Assembly: GCA_027596075.1 (NCBI GenBank)
Contig: JADGJC010000326.1
Coordinates: 1 to 42,600, forward strand
From: Rhizophlyctis rosea
Lineage: Eukaryota > Chytridiomycota > Chytridiomycetes > Rhizophlyctidales > Rhizophlyctidaceae
Length of the DNA stretch: 42,600 nucleotides
Reading direction: 5' to 3'
Under the pieces are notes generated by a model. That model worked only from the letters and a program-made list of their open reading frames with translations, had not been told where the DNA came from and made no database searches. This document shows positions 1 to 10,006 of the stretch, one piece after another (position 1 is the stretch's first letter; every line of letters starts with the position of its first letter). A program made the translations under genes and the position numbers.

Positions 1-94
1 TAACCCTAACCCTAACCCTAACCCTAACCCTAACCCTAACCCTAACCCTAACCCTAACCCTAACCCTAACCCTAACCTTAACCCCTAACCCTAC
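1..94. repeat. Telomeric repeat tract, TTAGGG type
   Basis: About thirteen uninterrupted TAACCC units run from base 1 to about 76. They are followed by degenerate units (CTTAACC, CCCTAACCCTACGG) that fade out by about 94. The C-rich strand reads 5'->3' inward, as expected at a left chromosome end. TTAGGG telomeres occur in many fungi, in animals and in other lineages, so the unit alone does not fix the organism. Confidence 0.97.
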
Positions 95-163
95 GGAGAA
101 GGATGAGAACATGCGGTGAGCATTGAATCTAGAAGTCCAATGTGTAGTCAAATTCTGCTGTCA

Positions 164-2349
164 ATGCTCATTCTGGGTCGAAAAACCAGCACACACAAAC
201 AGCGCATAGCACCAACACTTCCAAGGGAGCTTGTCGGTGACGTCGTCTCCCGCCTGAAAACATCTCGATAACTCTACTCCGCCGCCCTGGTTAATCGCAC
301 CTGGAATGCCTATGCTAACGGGAGGCTTTGGAGAAATGTGCGTCTCACGTCCAAGCACGATGTGAAGATTTTCCAGAACGTGCTCAAGGAGGCATTGAAG
401 GTCGAAACCATGCAGAAGAAGTGCACAGAAGTCACCACTGATGAGCTGTTGGAATCGCAGATGGTGGCTTCTGATCCGCAAAGGGGCAAACAAAAGAACG
501 GCAAGAAGGTTGTTAGTGCAAAGGACACTCGTGATATTACAGTCAGCCGCTGGTGGCAGTGGGTTGCTGGGCTGAAATGCTCCTTCCGCAAAAAGCAGAT
601 TGAGAAACACCAACCAGATATGGCACAGGAAACGGAAGGCTACAAATCCATTCAATACTCATTAGACGCACAAACAGTGGATGCACTTGAGTTTTCAGCC
701 CCGTCTGCGCCTGTTTTGCTGTACAGCACTTCCCCCGTACTTCTTACGACCACTCTCGACCTTTCGATCTTTCAGGCACAACGTGCTTCTAAGGAAATGC
801 CCGCCAACCTCAGCGTCGCCATTGACAGCATTCTTCAAATCTTGCCGTGCTGTGACAATCTCATTCTTCGGCCAAACTCCATTGAATCCGCCCAAAGCAT
901 TTTGTGACACGCCAACCGCCTGCACACACTTGACGTCAGCCACTACTCCTCAAAAGCCACAAATCCCTCGTTTGCCCCATCGCTACCAACTGTGTACAGT
1001 TGAAGACTCTGATATTGAGCGTCGGCCTTTTTAACGACAAACACCTAAATGATGAAGATGTAACACTTCTGGCAAAAGAGTGCAAACAGTTGAAGGATGT
1101 TCAGATCATTGGCAGGAACGAACGATCACAAGCTGGGCAGCTTTCATGGTTGACTTCCTTCTTTCAAAACTGCCATGCGTTAGAAAGGGTAAAAATCAAG
1201 AAATCCGACGGTTTTGAGTGCAGGTAAGAAGTGGTAAAATCAGCATATTGTGTAAGTGATAAGGACTCAAACACCTCTATGAGCTCAACCATCAATTCCA
1301 TCTCTCACCACAATCCCACTCTTCAACGCCTTCATGTGGATTTGATGTACCCAATGAAGCAAATCAATCTCCACATCCTGGCCAGCGCCTGCCGAAACCT
1401 CCGCTCCCTCCACCTCCCACCAAGCACAACCCGCACAACCAACCAATCCCTCAACACACCCGCAATCGAATTCCTTGCCCATACCTGTCCCCACCTTGAA
1501 TCAATCGAACTAACAGGCGCAGTCTACATCTTAGACCCAGCTATCATCGCCCTCGTCAACAACTGCCACAAGTTAGCAAAGATCAACATTTCCCGGTGCA
1601 GTGGGTTGAGCGTCAAGAGCCTACGACACCTCCAAGAATGCACCAAACTCTGGACGGTCGAATTCAATCATACGTTCGAACTCTCTTGGGACCAACCAAA
1701 GATGTTACAATACTTGCATTCCCTGATCGACACATGCCCCGATCTCACTTCGGTCCGCTTCACAACGCGCGCTAATTTGAGGGCTACACACCGCCGTGTG
1801 CATCATTTATCATCTTCCGGAAATGAACGCGAATATCCGTTCGCCCATGTCGTGAGAGAAGTGAAGATGTCGGACCGAAAGTTTGTTGGATACAGCATAA
1901 CGGATGATATGGCCTCTTTCTTGCGCGACGAGCCCATCCTCGTCGTACCAGCGTCGTCGGCGCTTCAACCCGAACCCGCATCTACTGCCCTTCCATCACC
2001 TCAATTGCCATCCATTCCATCTTCCGGCTCTTTCTCGACCCAACAGTCCCAGAAGCACTTTAAAGGAAAGCACCTCAAGCTCCCAACAAACCCCAGCAAA
2101 TCCAGCAAACTGGTTCTCACGTCCTGCTGCGGAACAACCACCGCAAGCTACCACCTCGTGGCACATGGCCGAAAGAAAGTCCTCGCAATTCGCAAAGTGA
2201 AAATTGTTGAAGAGGTGAAAGAAAGCAAGCCAGCTGCCGAGCAGTCAAATACTCCAAAGAGTGGAGATGCAGCTGCTGGTACTCCAAAGGAGTCTAAGGG
2301 AAGGGTACAGGAGAAGGAACAAGTTGACGGGAACCGCAAGGAGCAGTGA
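164..2349 (+). pseudogene. Decayed subtelomeric F-box/LRR-like gene
   Basis: An ATG at 164 opens an F-box-like stretch: LPRELVGDVVSRL, then, after an in-frame TAA at 269-271, LYSAALVNRTWNAY and GRLWRNVRLTS. Where F-boxes usually have Asp-Leu-Tyr, this copy has TAA-Leu-Tyr. The frame then stays open to a TGA at 905-907. LRR-like sequence (ANRLHTLDVS) continues past that stop in the same frame. The frame changes near 985-1000, where VQLKTLILSVGLFND begins. A plausible intron at 1224-1283 (GTAAGA...GAG) removes the TAA at 1225-1227 and joins the frame to a 3' part with further LRR-like units, ending at 2349. The tail from about 1935 is Ser/Pro-rich, then Lys/Glu-rich. F-box proteins are usually substrate receptors of SCF ubiquitin ligases. 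Two nonsense codons and one frameshift make a product unlikely unless the assembly is wrong. Confidence 0.62.
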
Positions 2350-2748
2350 GGGAAGAAATTGGTGGGGGTAAGATAGGACGTGATGTCTTAGTTTGTCAGG
2401 AGGGTTATTGCTGACGACCAGCTCTTTGAGATTACGACGACAGAGCGTAGCCTTAGCCGTCAGTATTTCTGTACGTGTGGCTCTTGGAGGAAAGAAGATC
2501 ACGCATATTCTATGTATTGAAAATTCCAAATCAACCTTTGACCGATACTTCCATGAGCGCAATCTGTGCACCCTTCCGTAATGACGCAAAGGGTGGTTTC
2601 AAACTATCTTTGTCTTGATTATGATCTGGGTTTCGTGCATCCATTGCATGTATTAGATTTGCCACGCCAAGAGCGCAGGGTGGGGAGAGTCTGGGAGGAT
2701 GGCACACATACTTCATGCGGAATGAAAGAGAACCATTGTCCATGGATG
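2350..2748. other. Intergenic, convergent 3' ends
   Basis: This 399-bp stretch separates the 3' end of the F-box-like gene from the 3' end of the Josephin gene on the opposite strand. I see no coding exon or RNA gene in it. Confidence 0.5.
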
Positions 2749-3666
2749 CTACTTTTGATCAGCTTTCGACTGCTCTGCTTGTTCAGGATGTACTCGGTGC
2801 ACCAGTAGCAACTGAGCATCCTTTTCGACCATGATGTTGGCTAGGAAGCTGCGCATCTAACGGTAAACATCGGCGAAGTTAAGTCCTCGGCCGATGTTTG
2901 CATCAACAGGTTCCCCGTACACACCTCACTTTCATCAGCAAAGGCATGAGGCTCAGGCATTTTGGAGTCAAGATTATAAAACTGCCCGCTTTCCTCTGGA
3001 ATTTGGCGTATTGCGAACCTGGACGCGTACGTCACTTACAGCACGGAGCCAACCGGATCTGAAGTGCTCACCAATGATGGGTTTGCCAAACAACAAGATT
3101 TGTCGAAATCACATTGACTATGATCCCAAACGCTGATCGGAGATCTTCAGTCTGACTGTCTGCAGCAAACTTTAGACCGTTCGTCGAGTTCAATCGGCGA
3201 ACTTCGTAGACCTCCAACTGTCCAATACCTTTGCGTTTATCAACCCACTGTAAATCAAATCCATGTTTCGCAAGCGCCGTCATAAGAACATTGACATCAT
3301 AATCACCGAGTCCTCTGTAGGTCATAAAGATGAGATACAGCCGCGCGGGAAAGGGACACAATTTCTGCTGACATTGGACTTTTATGTGGATTCAACCAGC
3401 TCCTGCTGCCGCTTTCTTCCGCAAGCTTCGAGCATATCGCGTCGAGGTCATGTTTTGTAAAAGTTTTACTTTGCAGCTGAAGATTAGATTAGTGGACGTA
3501 CAATTTGTTGCTGTTGGAACTCGGAGCGAGCTGCTGACCAAGTTGTTTAGCGTGTGCTGTGGGATGAGTTATGAGCAGGGGCTTTCTCAGTATTGACATG
3601 ACTGGTACTCACTTGTGCACACAGTTGTAGGTGCTGTGTTTCATGGTATACGGGCGGGTTGCTCAT
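2749..3666 (-). CDS. Josephin-domain deubiquitinase (JOSD1/JOSD2-like)
   Basis: Six exons, complement of join(2749..2856, 2925..3018, 3072..3314, 3373..3476, 3539..3556, 3613..3666), sum to 621 nt, or 206 residues. That is close to human JOSD1 and JOSD2 and consists of the Josephin domain alone. Visible motifs are YHETQ with the oxyanion-type Gln11, LQLCAQHTLNNL with nucleophile Cys16, LNPHKS, GLGDYDVNVLMTAL, QTHHWFAIRQ with catalytic His139, and FYNLDSKMPEP with Asp157 as the acid. Josephins are cysteine proteases that remove ubiquitin from substrates. All catalytic positions are present, so the enzyme should be active. The start at 3664-3666 is the only ATG just upstream of the conserved YHE motif. 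Two introns (3315-3372 and 3477-3538) share the donor GTCAGC. One exon is only 18 nt. The gene is divergent from TPK, with 253 bp between the start codons. Confidence 0.92.
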
Positions 3667-3919
3667 TGCCTACGCATGTCTGGGTTGGGCGCGAACGGAC
3701 GCAACAAGTCTGGGAACAAAGTGGGAAGAAGGATCTGCCCAAGTGTTTCGGGTTGCCTGTCCGAGCTTTCGAACGTCGCGTGGCGGTAATCAGCGGCAAG
3801 CCACCGGCCATTCATCCACCCAATCTTTCAATCATCATCCAATCCCAAAAAATAGCCCTTCGCCCTCATATCCTCACCACAATTTTCCCACTCATCAGCA
3901 CCCTGACACATCATACAGT
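3667..3919. promoter_or_regulatory. Short divergent promoter region, Josephin / TPK
   Basis: The two opposed start codons (3666 on the minus strand, 3920 on the plus strand) lie 253 bp apart, so both promoters and both 5' UTRs must fit here. The TPK-proximal half is C/T-rich on the plus strand, as is common before fungal start codons. I recognise no specific factor site. Confidence 0.55.
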
Positions 3920-5152
3920 ATGTCGACCGTTTGGAAAGCCAGCAACTTCCTTCGAAACGATGGGGAAGCCTCGTCCACCACAAAACGCGCGCTGATTATC
4001 CTAAACCAACCCGTTCACTTCGACGCGACATTTGAGAGCATGTGGAACTACAGTCAGTACCGAGGCGTCAGCTTCGCGAGCAACCGTGTTTGCGCGGGAC
4101 GCATAGTGGTCTCACACCGATTTTCCCTTTTTTATATAGCCACCATCAGACTATGCGCAGACGGCGGCGCCAACCGTTTGTATGACGCGTTACAAGATGA
4201 CGCCGACCGCATCCGGTACAGTCCGAATGATGCGCTCCAGCTTTCAACCCCCGCCGATTGATATTCTACTTCCTCCTACTCCTGTAAGTTAGTTTCCTGC
4301 CAGATATTATTCGGGGAGATCTAGACTCCGTGCGAGAGGACGTCGCTTCGTGGTATGCATCTCGTGTACGTCGGGCATTTGCCTTCTCCCAGTCATGACA
4401 CTATCACTCAAACACACCGCTCGCAACTTTGGTACAGGGCGTCAAAGTTGAGCGGGTAGACGACCAAGACTCAACAGATTTTGAAAAATGCCTGAGCGTG
4501 GTGGAGGAGGCCGGCATCATGGTATGAAATGTGAAACGCCGGCTCTATTACCAGGGAGCTAATCCAACCGCATGCCAGGAAGTAATCGCGTACGGTGCAT
4601 TGGGCGGTCGATTCGATCACATCATGTCAGCACTGAACGTGTTACATAAAGCAAGAGATGGGCGCCAAATATATCTGGTTGGAACGGATAGTGTGGCAAT
4701 TCTACTCAACCCGGTACGACCCAGTGGCATCCTGTGCAGAGGATTGGGGCTTCCAGCTCATTTGACTAATCTTTCATATTGTTTGAACAGGGCTCACATC
4801 GCATAGAATGTCTGCGAGCAATAGAAGGTCCAACATGTGGCCTCATCCCGATAGGAGTAAACGTGGCGCATGTGACAACGGAGGGACTAAAATGGAATGT
4901 CGGTAAGTGGTGCCACTCCCATCACAAAGATCGTTGTGGAATCGCTGAGCACCATTTTCGGAAGATCCATCAATGCCTCTATCCTTCGGCGGTCTTGTCA
5001 GTTCGTCAAATGCATTTGCGGAGGATAGTGCGGAGCTGTCGGTTGTTACGGTGAAGACAGACGTGCCGATAGTATGGACAGTTGAATTGAGTTTTTCACC
5101 AGTGTCCGGGAAAGAACCACACGGTGTGCCCCCAAGTGTAAATCGATTTTGA
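3920..5152 (+). CDS. THI80: Thiamine pyrophosphokinase
   Basis: Seven exons, join(3920..4052, 4140..4215, 4293..4365, 4438..4521, 4579..4713, 4791..4902, 4965..5152), give 801 nt, or 266 residues, in the usual range for eukaryotic TPK. Family motifs appear in order: RLCADGGANRLYD (substrate-binding loop), FLPDIIRGDLDSV (acidic metal site), DQDSTDFEKCL, IAYGALGGRFDH, and the C-terminal beta domain LSFGGLVSSSN. The enzyme transfers pyrophosphate from ATP to thiamine, making thiamine diphosphate in the cytosol. The first intron is 87 nt, a multiple of three and free of stops, so retention would insert 29 residues; the spliced form fits the family better. The ATG at 3920 places about 45 residues before CADGG, as in homologues. 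The gene is convergent with the YjbQ-type gene, 291 bp away. The symbol follows the yeast orthologue. Confidence 0.93.
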
Positions 5153-5443
5153 GCACTATCTCCCATTCCCATTGATGGATGGAGGGCTACCATCTTTGAA
5201 TACACCGAGCACCTGTAAATAAACATCCCATCACGAACCACCAGCGGTGTTGACAGTTGTGCCGTGTTGACAGCTGGGTCGTGACGAGCATTTCTTTGGT
5301 TTTGCGCTGCGACGTGACAGGAGTTTCACTGATTTAGGAGTTAGACTTTTCTTTGTCGGGGCACGTCGTCTTTCATGCGTCCGCATCTTCGTGTTTGACC
5401 ATTCAAAGGAACATCACCAAAACTATATACAAACGGCCGCCTG

Positions 5444-7082
5444 TCACTCCTTTACGCCCTGAATAGTCACCACACACCGCCGAGATCCTCCCCTGTTTCG
5501 TGCTTCGCAGAGATAGATTCCTTGCCATGTTCTGCCAGAAACAACATGAATTTGTCAGCGTGCATGGGAAGACGGAACGCGAGGTCTTTCGCAACACAAT
5601 ATGCCTACACACCCTAACGCTAGATCGCCATTCGTAATCGGAATGTTCAAAGAAACACCAAAAAGTGAGGACTTGACGTGGCCGGGCTGGATTCAATGTT
5701 TGAAGCATGGTTACATTAAGGTTGAAAAGGTTACATTGCTTTTACACCACTTACCATATCGTCCGGTCCTGTTAGTGAACGAATACAGCAAGCGAATGTG
5801 ACATGTTAGTATGACGGCGCATGCAGATGCGCAAGTTCAACATTGCAAGGGCGCTGCCATTCACGATTTTTACCTTCATCCTGTACGTGCAAAAATTGTA
5901 TGAGTGAATGTCACCGACCAGAATGCAACAAAACTGAACAAAACGCCACATATACGCACGGTGTGTATGTATGGCGCATCTTCGGGAGCAAGCTTGTCCA
6001 GCATCATTGACATATCAGTCCTGCAGCCGAAGATCGTTGTTCAGGATCAAAGCTATACCATAACTGGACTATGGCAATTGGATCTTACCGGACGTCAGGA
6101 TCTACGGAGTAAAAACGCCGGAATGTTTGATCGATCAGAGAACCCGCTATGACGATGGGAAACCTGAGAAATTGTTCATACCGCAGTTCTAAAAGTGGGC
6201 GCCCGCGCGTGGGTCAGTAAAACTTTATCAACGTGTGATATTGACAGTGGTGTTACCTCATTGATAGTCAATGCAGCGGAAGTGTGTTGCACTGTGTGCC
6301 GAAAGTTAACAGCATATGAGCTAGATGAACATGGGGATGACCTTCGAACGGCTTTGACATACGGAAGATATTGAACATTCCAACTTTGAACGAGCGAAGT
6401 TCAGGAATCTAGACGCATACAAGGAATCATCTCAGCCTTCATGTAAGTCTAGCGCACGCTGGGCGCCATGTTTTCACCTGTCTGAGTAAACAAAGATTTG
6501 ATCAGAGATTTGGCCGAGTCACATCGTTGATTAAGCGCGCATTAGCATAGCACGCAAGATTAACCTCGCCAAACCCCTGATCTTGCAACGAGATCATTCT
6601 TCATGAGAGCCACCACAAATCAAACGTGCTCAATAAGAAAAAGTGTGTTTCCTTTTGTCACTGAGAATGTCGGTGGCACTTGTATTCCCGTTCCCCCACC
6701 TCTTAACAGCTCTATAACTTGAACAACAATGATTCCGACACCCAAACGGCTGCCATTGGCCATTGCCTGGCATCCATACCACAGCACTAGTTCAACTTTG
6801 GTTGCATGTGACCTTTCCTCGCTGCATCCGCGTGGTAAAAACACTTACTTGAGAACGTCCTGACTGTTTGATAGAGGGTTAGCGCATTGCAACAGGGTTG
6901 AAACAATGGACCAAAAAGCGACTGAAAATAGCATACATACGTGACGAGGTGGCAGCCACGCTTCCTTGCCGGAAGAGAAATGTTCTTTGTAGAGTCAAAG
7001 TTGCGCGTTAGAGTGGCTCGCAAGAATGGGCTGCGCGAAGATCACCCCCTACCTTTTGAAACCATTGGGGTACGCCGGACAT
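5444..7082 (-). CDS. UPF0047 / YjbQ-family protein (secondary thiamine-phosphate synthase type)
   Basis: Thirteen exons, complement of join(5444..5531, 5613..5686, 5755..5768, 5874..5880, 5960..6020, 6089..6101, 6182..6188, 6257..6291, 6363..6408, 6478..6481, 6849..6863, 6941..6984, 7053..7082), sum to 438 nt, or 145 residues, the usual family length. In order they read WFQK-NISLPARKRGCHLVT, TQDVLKQ, IPELRSFKVGMFNIF, LQHTSAALTINE, NCDPDVR, TDMSMMLDKLAPED, DEGPDDM, PGHVKSSLFG, VSLNIPITNG and GTWQGIYLCEARNRGG. The HTSA block and the S..I.I..G....GTWQ.I block are family hallmarks. E. coli YjbQ has reported thiamine-phosphate synthase activity, but the main role of the family is uncertain. The 4-nt exon 6478..6481 (ACAG) is inferred: it alone restores the frame and supplies the expected Lys-Gln. 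The intron before it is long (6482-6848). Confidence 0.88.
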
Positions 7083-7897
7083 TTTGACGGACTTGCGCAC
7101 TGATATGTGACGATGAATGATGCTCTTGCTGGTACTTCTCCTCCACTCTGCAATTTTTGGACGGAAAATAGTGGAAAACGATGGGCCAATTCCACAACGA
7201 TGAACTTGAACGCGAACAACTTTCAATGCCAGACGTCGACTCCATTCTCCGGCTTTCCAGTGTGGATTGAATGAGGCTGTGCTGGCTTTGATGTGACTGC
7301 AGATGGGGGCGCAGCCTCACGAATGATTGTACTACTGATCACTTCCAGGGGCATGCATGCATGACATGATGCAACACCACGTCTCGCCAAGGAAGACAAT
7401 CTTCATCCTTGGCACCATTGTTGTTATATCCATCTTTCACACGCAGGAAGAAGATCATACCAAGTGGTGCATAACACTGGGAAGAAAGGTTATAACTATC
7501 CCAAGTTACTTGCTTATATCGGAATTGTGGAACTTGCTGACTAGTGGCGGAAGGTAAGAACGGGCGTGTGTGTCACAGTGTCATTCCCACGAGGACGATG
7601 AGGTTGGGTATGGACTTGCGTTGGCTGTCAGTCGACCTGAAGCAGGCGCTCCCAGATGAGCAGAACGAGATGAGACGTGTCTCAGCAGCTGTTCGTACCC
7701 GTTGCCAGAGACAGTATCTGCACACCAGGTGGCAAAATGCCGAAGCAGGAGTCCGGCAGAAGTCAGTTGTCTGAGAAAAGCCTCTTCACCTTGCTCATTC
7801 TCAATGACTAACTCCCTCCATGACCTGGATCAGAACAGCCTCGAACCCTCATACATATTATCTACACCAGTCCTAGGACGAGTGTCTCTATCTCGAA
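7083..7897. other. Divergent intergenic region, YjbQ-type gene / verprolin
   Basis: This 815-bp stretch lies between two opposed start codons. Short open frames exist, but none reads like a conserved protein. Two sequence features stand out: a GCATGCATGCATG run around 7350-7362, which is self-complementary, and an inverted repeat GCCAAGGA...TCCTTGGC at 7386-7393 / 7406-7413 with a 12-nt loop. Either could be a binding site; neither matches a factor I can name with confidence. Confidence 0.4.
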
Positions 7898-9193
7898 ATG
7901 CCTCCTCCACCACCTCCTCCCGGACCGCCTCCACCGGTAGCGGAGGCACCTCCCGCAAATAATGCTCTTCTCAAATCAATCCAAAAGGGAACAAAACTGA
8001 AAAAGGTTCAAACAAATGACAGATCCGGCCCGCAATTAGATGGTAGGTTGTGGAAAAGCAATGGGTTTTCGGGGTAGATGTTTGATACTCGTCGGATATT
8101 TGTAATGTTGGCAAATTTGTGCTAACAACTCGATTCTCCCATGCAACAGCTCCGAAAGGACCTCGTGCTGGTGCCGGTGGCCCATCACCACCTATGCCTC
8201 GGCCGCCTGGTGCGGGCGGTGCAGGCGGTGGGGGCGGCGGGGGAGGTGGTGGAGGTGGGGGTGCAATGGCTGGAGGACCGCCCGGTTTAGGAGGTCTGTT
8301 TGCGGGAGGAATGCCAAAGTTGAAGTCGACAGGGGCTCGTCTTGGAGGAGGTATGTCATTGCTGTTCATGTTGAACGATGGTGTCCATGGGTCTTACTAT
8401 TATTGCCCCGTCATCAGCTGACTCATCGTCAGAACCGCCACGCCCAACACCTCCGCGACCAACTCCAAGTAATGGACCAACCTCTTTTGGACCTCCAGTA
8501 CCTGGCAGAGGCCCAGCAATGCCTCCTCCTCCACCATCCCGCGCGAACGTTCCACCTCCAACCGCTTCTAGAAACTTCCCACCCGCACCTCCCCCACGCA
8601 CTGTCTCCCCTCCGGCATCCCCGCCCGAAAATCGCTCGTTCCCTCCCGCACCTCCGAACCGATTTGGTCCACCTCCCGCACCGCCACGAACAGGTCCTAC
8701 CAGTGCACCGCCCCCACCAACACCTAGCCGACCAGCAACTTCTACACCACCCGCTCCGCCGGGACGTCCAGCTCCCGCCGCCCCATCCCGGCCCGCTCCA
8801 CCACCGCCCGGCGGTGCGCGCGCTCCTCCCCCGCCTCCACCCGCTCGACCAGGCACAGGCGGAGGCGGCTTGCGTCCCTCACCTTCATTCGGCGGATTCA
8901 CTGGGAACCAAAGCCCATCATTGGGTGGAATCCGTTCTTCCGTATCTACGGGATCCATCTCATCATTGGAACGGTCTAATTCTGGAACGACGGAACGTGA
9001 GGGGAGGTGGAACTTCAGAACAGATTTGCCTCCACCCAGGCAATATCCTTCTGGTGCACCTGGAGAGGACGGACATGGCGCACTGCCAAGTGCTGGTGGG
9101 ACGGTTCGGAGTCGCCCTCCTCCGCCCCCACCTCCCGCTCGGAGGGGCGCACCGCCGCCGCCGCCTGCGAGGCCCAGTGTCCCGTACCGGTAG
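7898..9193 (+). CDS. VRP1: Verprolin / WASP-interacting protein (WIP) homologue
   Basis: Three exons, join(7898..8042, 8150..8350, 8418..9193), give 1,122 nt, or 373 residues. The N-terminus is a proline run, followed by NALLKSIQKGTKLKKVQTND, the WH2 actin-binding motif of the family (LLxxIxKGxxLKK plus TNDRS). A glycine-rich tract and PPGLGGLFAGGMPKLKST follow, as in animal WIP. A long proline-rich central region with many PPPPP and RPPP ligand motifs for SH3 domains and profilin comes next. The C-terminus has WNFRTDLPPP, resembling the WASP EVH1-binding motif of WIP. Known relatives bind G-actin and stabilise WASP/Las17 at endocytic actin patches. The ATG at 7898 directly begins the proline run. 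The protein is shorter than human WIP (about 500 residues) but keeps the domain order. Confidence 0.92.
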
Positions 9194-10006
9194 TAGAGTG
9201 ATTGATGTCCTATGGTAGATATAGCATTGTTTCAAATTTGATGATAGGCGGTATTTTGTAGGAAGGATTGCGTGTCGCTTTGGTTTTCTTTTTCGCTGAT
9301 AAGGTAGTCTATGCTTCTGTGTTTGTTTCTGTTTGGAGGCAAGGGGATTTCCTGCACTGAGGGAGGTGTGTATGTGAAGGATGACCGGTTGTTGGCTACA
9401 TGGTTTCAACTCAAATGAGGAAGGGTCTCTTATTGCTTTGTGCACTTCATTTGATTGTTTGTTTGCAATTTTCAGGGCGCGATTGGGATGTCGTGCACTA
9501 GAGGACCGGACGAACCCATTCTTCATGATGAACAACCGGGTTTGCAATGATGATGAGGTCTGTGCACGCATTTGACAAGTTCATATGCAGCTTCACAGAG
9601 TTGATCTATCAGCTCCTCCATCAGTGGAAGTATGGACCGTGCCGCCAAGCTCTGGCAACCTTGAAACGGCCGTCTCATAACAACCCTTCACGACTCAATC
9701 ATAATCACCCAGGATTGGCAGGCAAACACAAGGCTTCCCGATTATGTGCGTCCGTCCCTATCCACAGACTAAAGCATTCATCTTCCTTGTGCGCATCAAT
9801 CCAATGAGCTTGATGACGGGACGAATCGCTGTCGATCATACAACTTGCCTCCGATCGATCCCCAATTAGGGATTCAGCCCTATGCGGAGCGTGTAAACGA
9901 AGACACTGCTGCTTCATCCTTTCATGTTCCAACTTTCACGATAATATGGGTGTGCGCTTTTCAAACCAGCCGTGGGCGTGGAGACTATTATCTTCTAAAA
10001 TCCAAT
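9194..10006. other. Intergenic, verprolin to receptor
   Basis: An 813-bp gap in which both flanking genes run on the plus strand. It should hold the verprolin 3' UTR and the receptor promoter. I see no convincing exon, RNA gene or repeat. Confidence 0.45.

Noticed and set aside
904..999. An intron 904-999 (GTGACA...TACAG) that would remove the TGA in the first F-box gene
   Set aside because: The acceptor looks good, but the phases do not match, and the removed part (ANRLHTLDVSHYSS) itself reads like LRR sequence. I kept it as coding with lesions.
3477..3501. A GTACGT donor giving a 25-nt intron in the Josephin gene
   Set aside because: Too short to splice and it breaks the HTLNNL-LQSKTF match. 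The GTCAGC donor at 3538 gives a 62-nt intron and the expected sequence.
5153..5443. A thiamine-diphosphate riboswitch near TPK or the YjbQ-type gene
   Set aside because: I looked for the conserved CUGAGA and GAAC-type aptamer segments in the intergenic region and introns and did not find a convincing pair. A covariance-model search would be decisive.
7544..7774. A 76-codon plus-strand frame before verprolin
   Set aside because: Starts from a non-ATG codon, shows no domain or splice link to verprolin, and lies in a divergent promoter region.
8119..8421. Glycine-rich and opposite-strand proline/glycine-rich long frames over the verprolin gene
   Set aside because: These are the GC-rich complements or alternate frames of verprolin. 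Only the frame with the WH2 and WASP-binding motifs carries recognisable domains.
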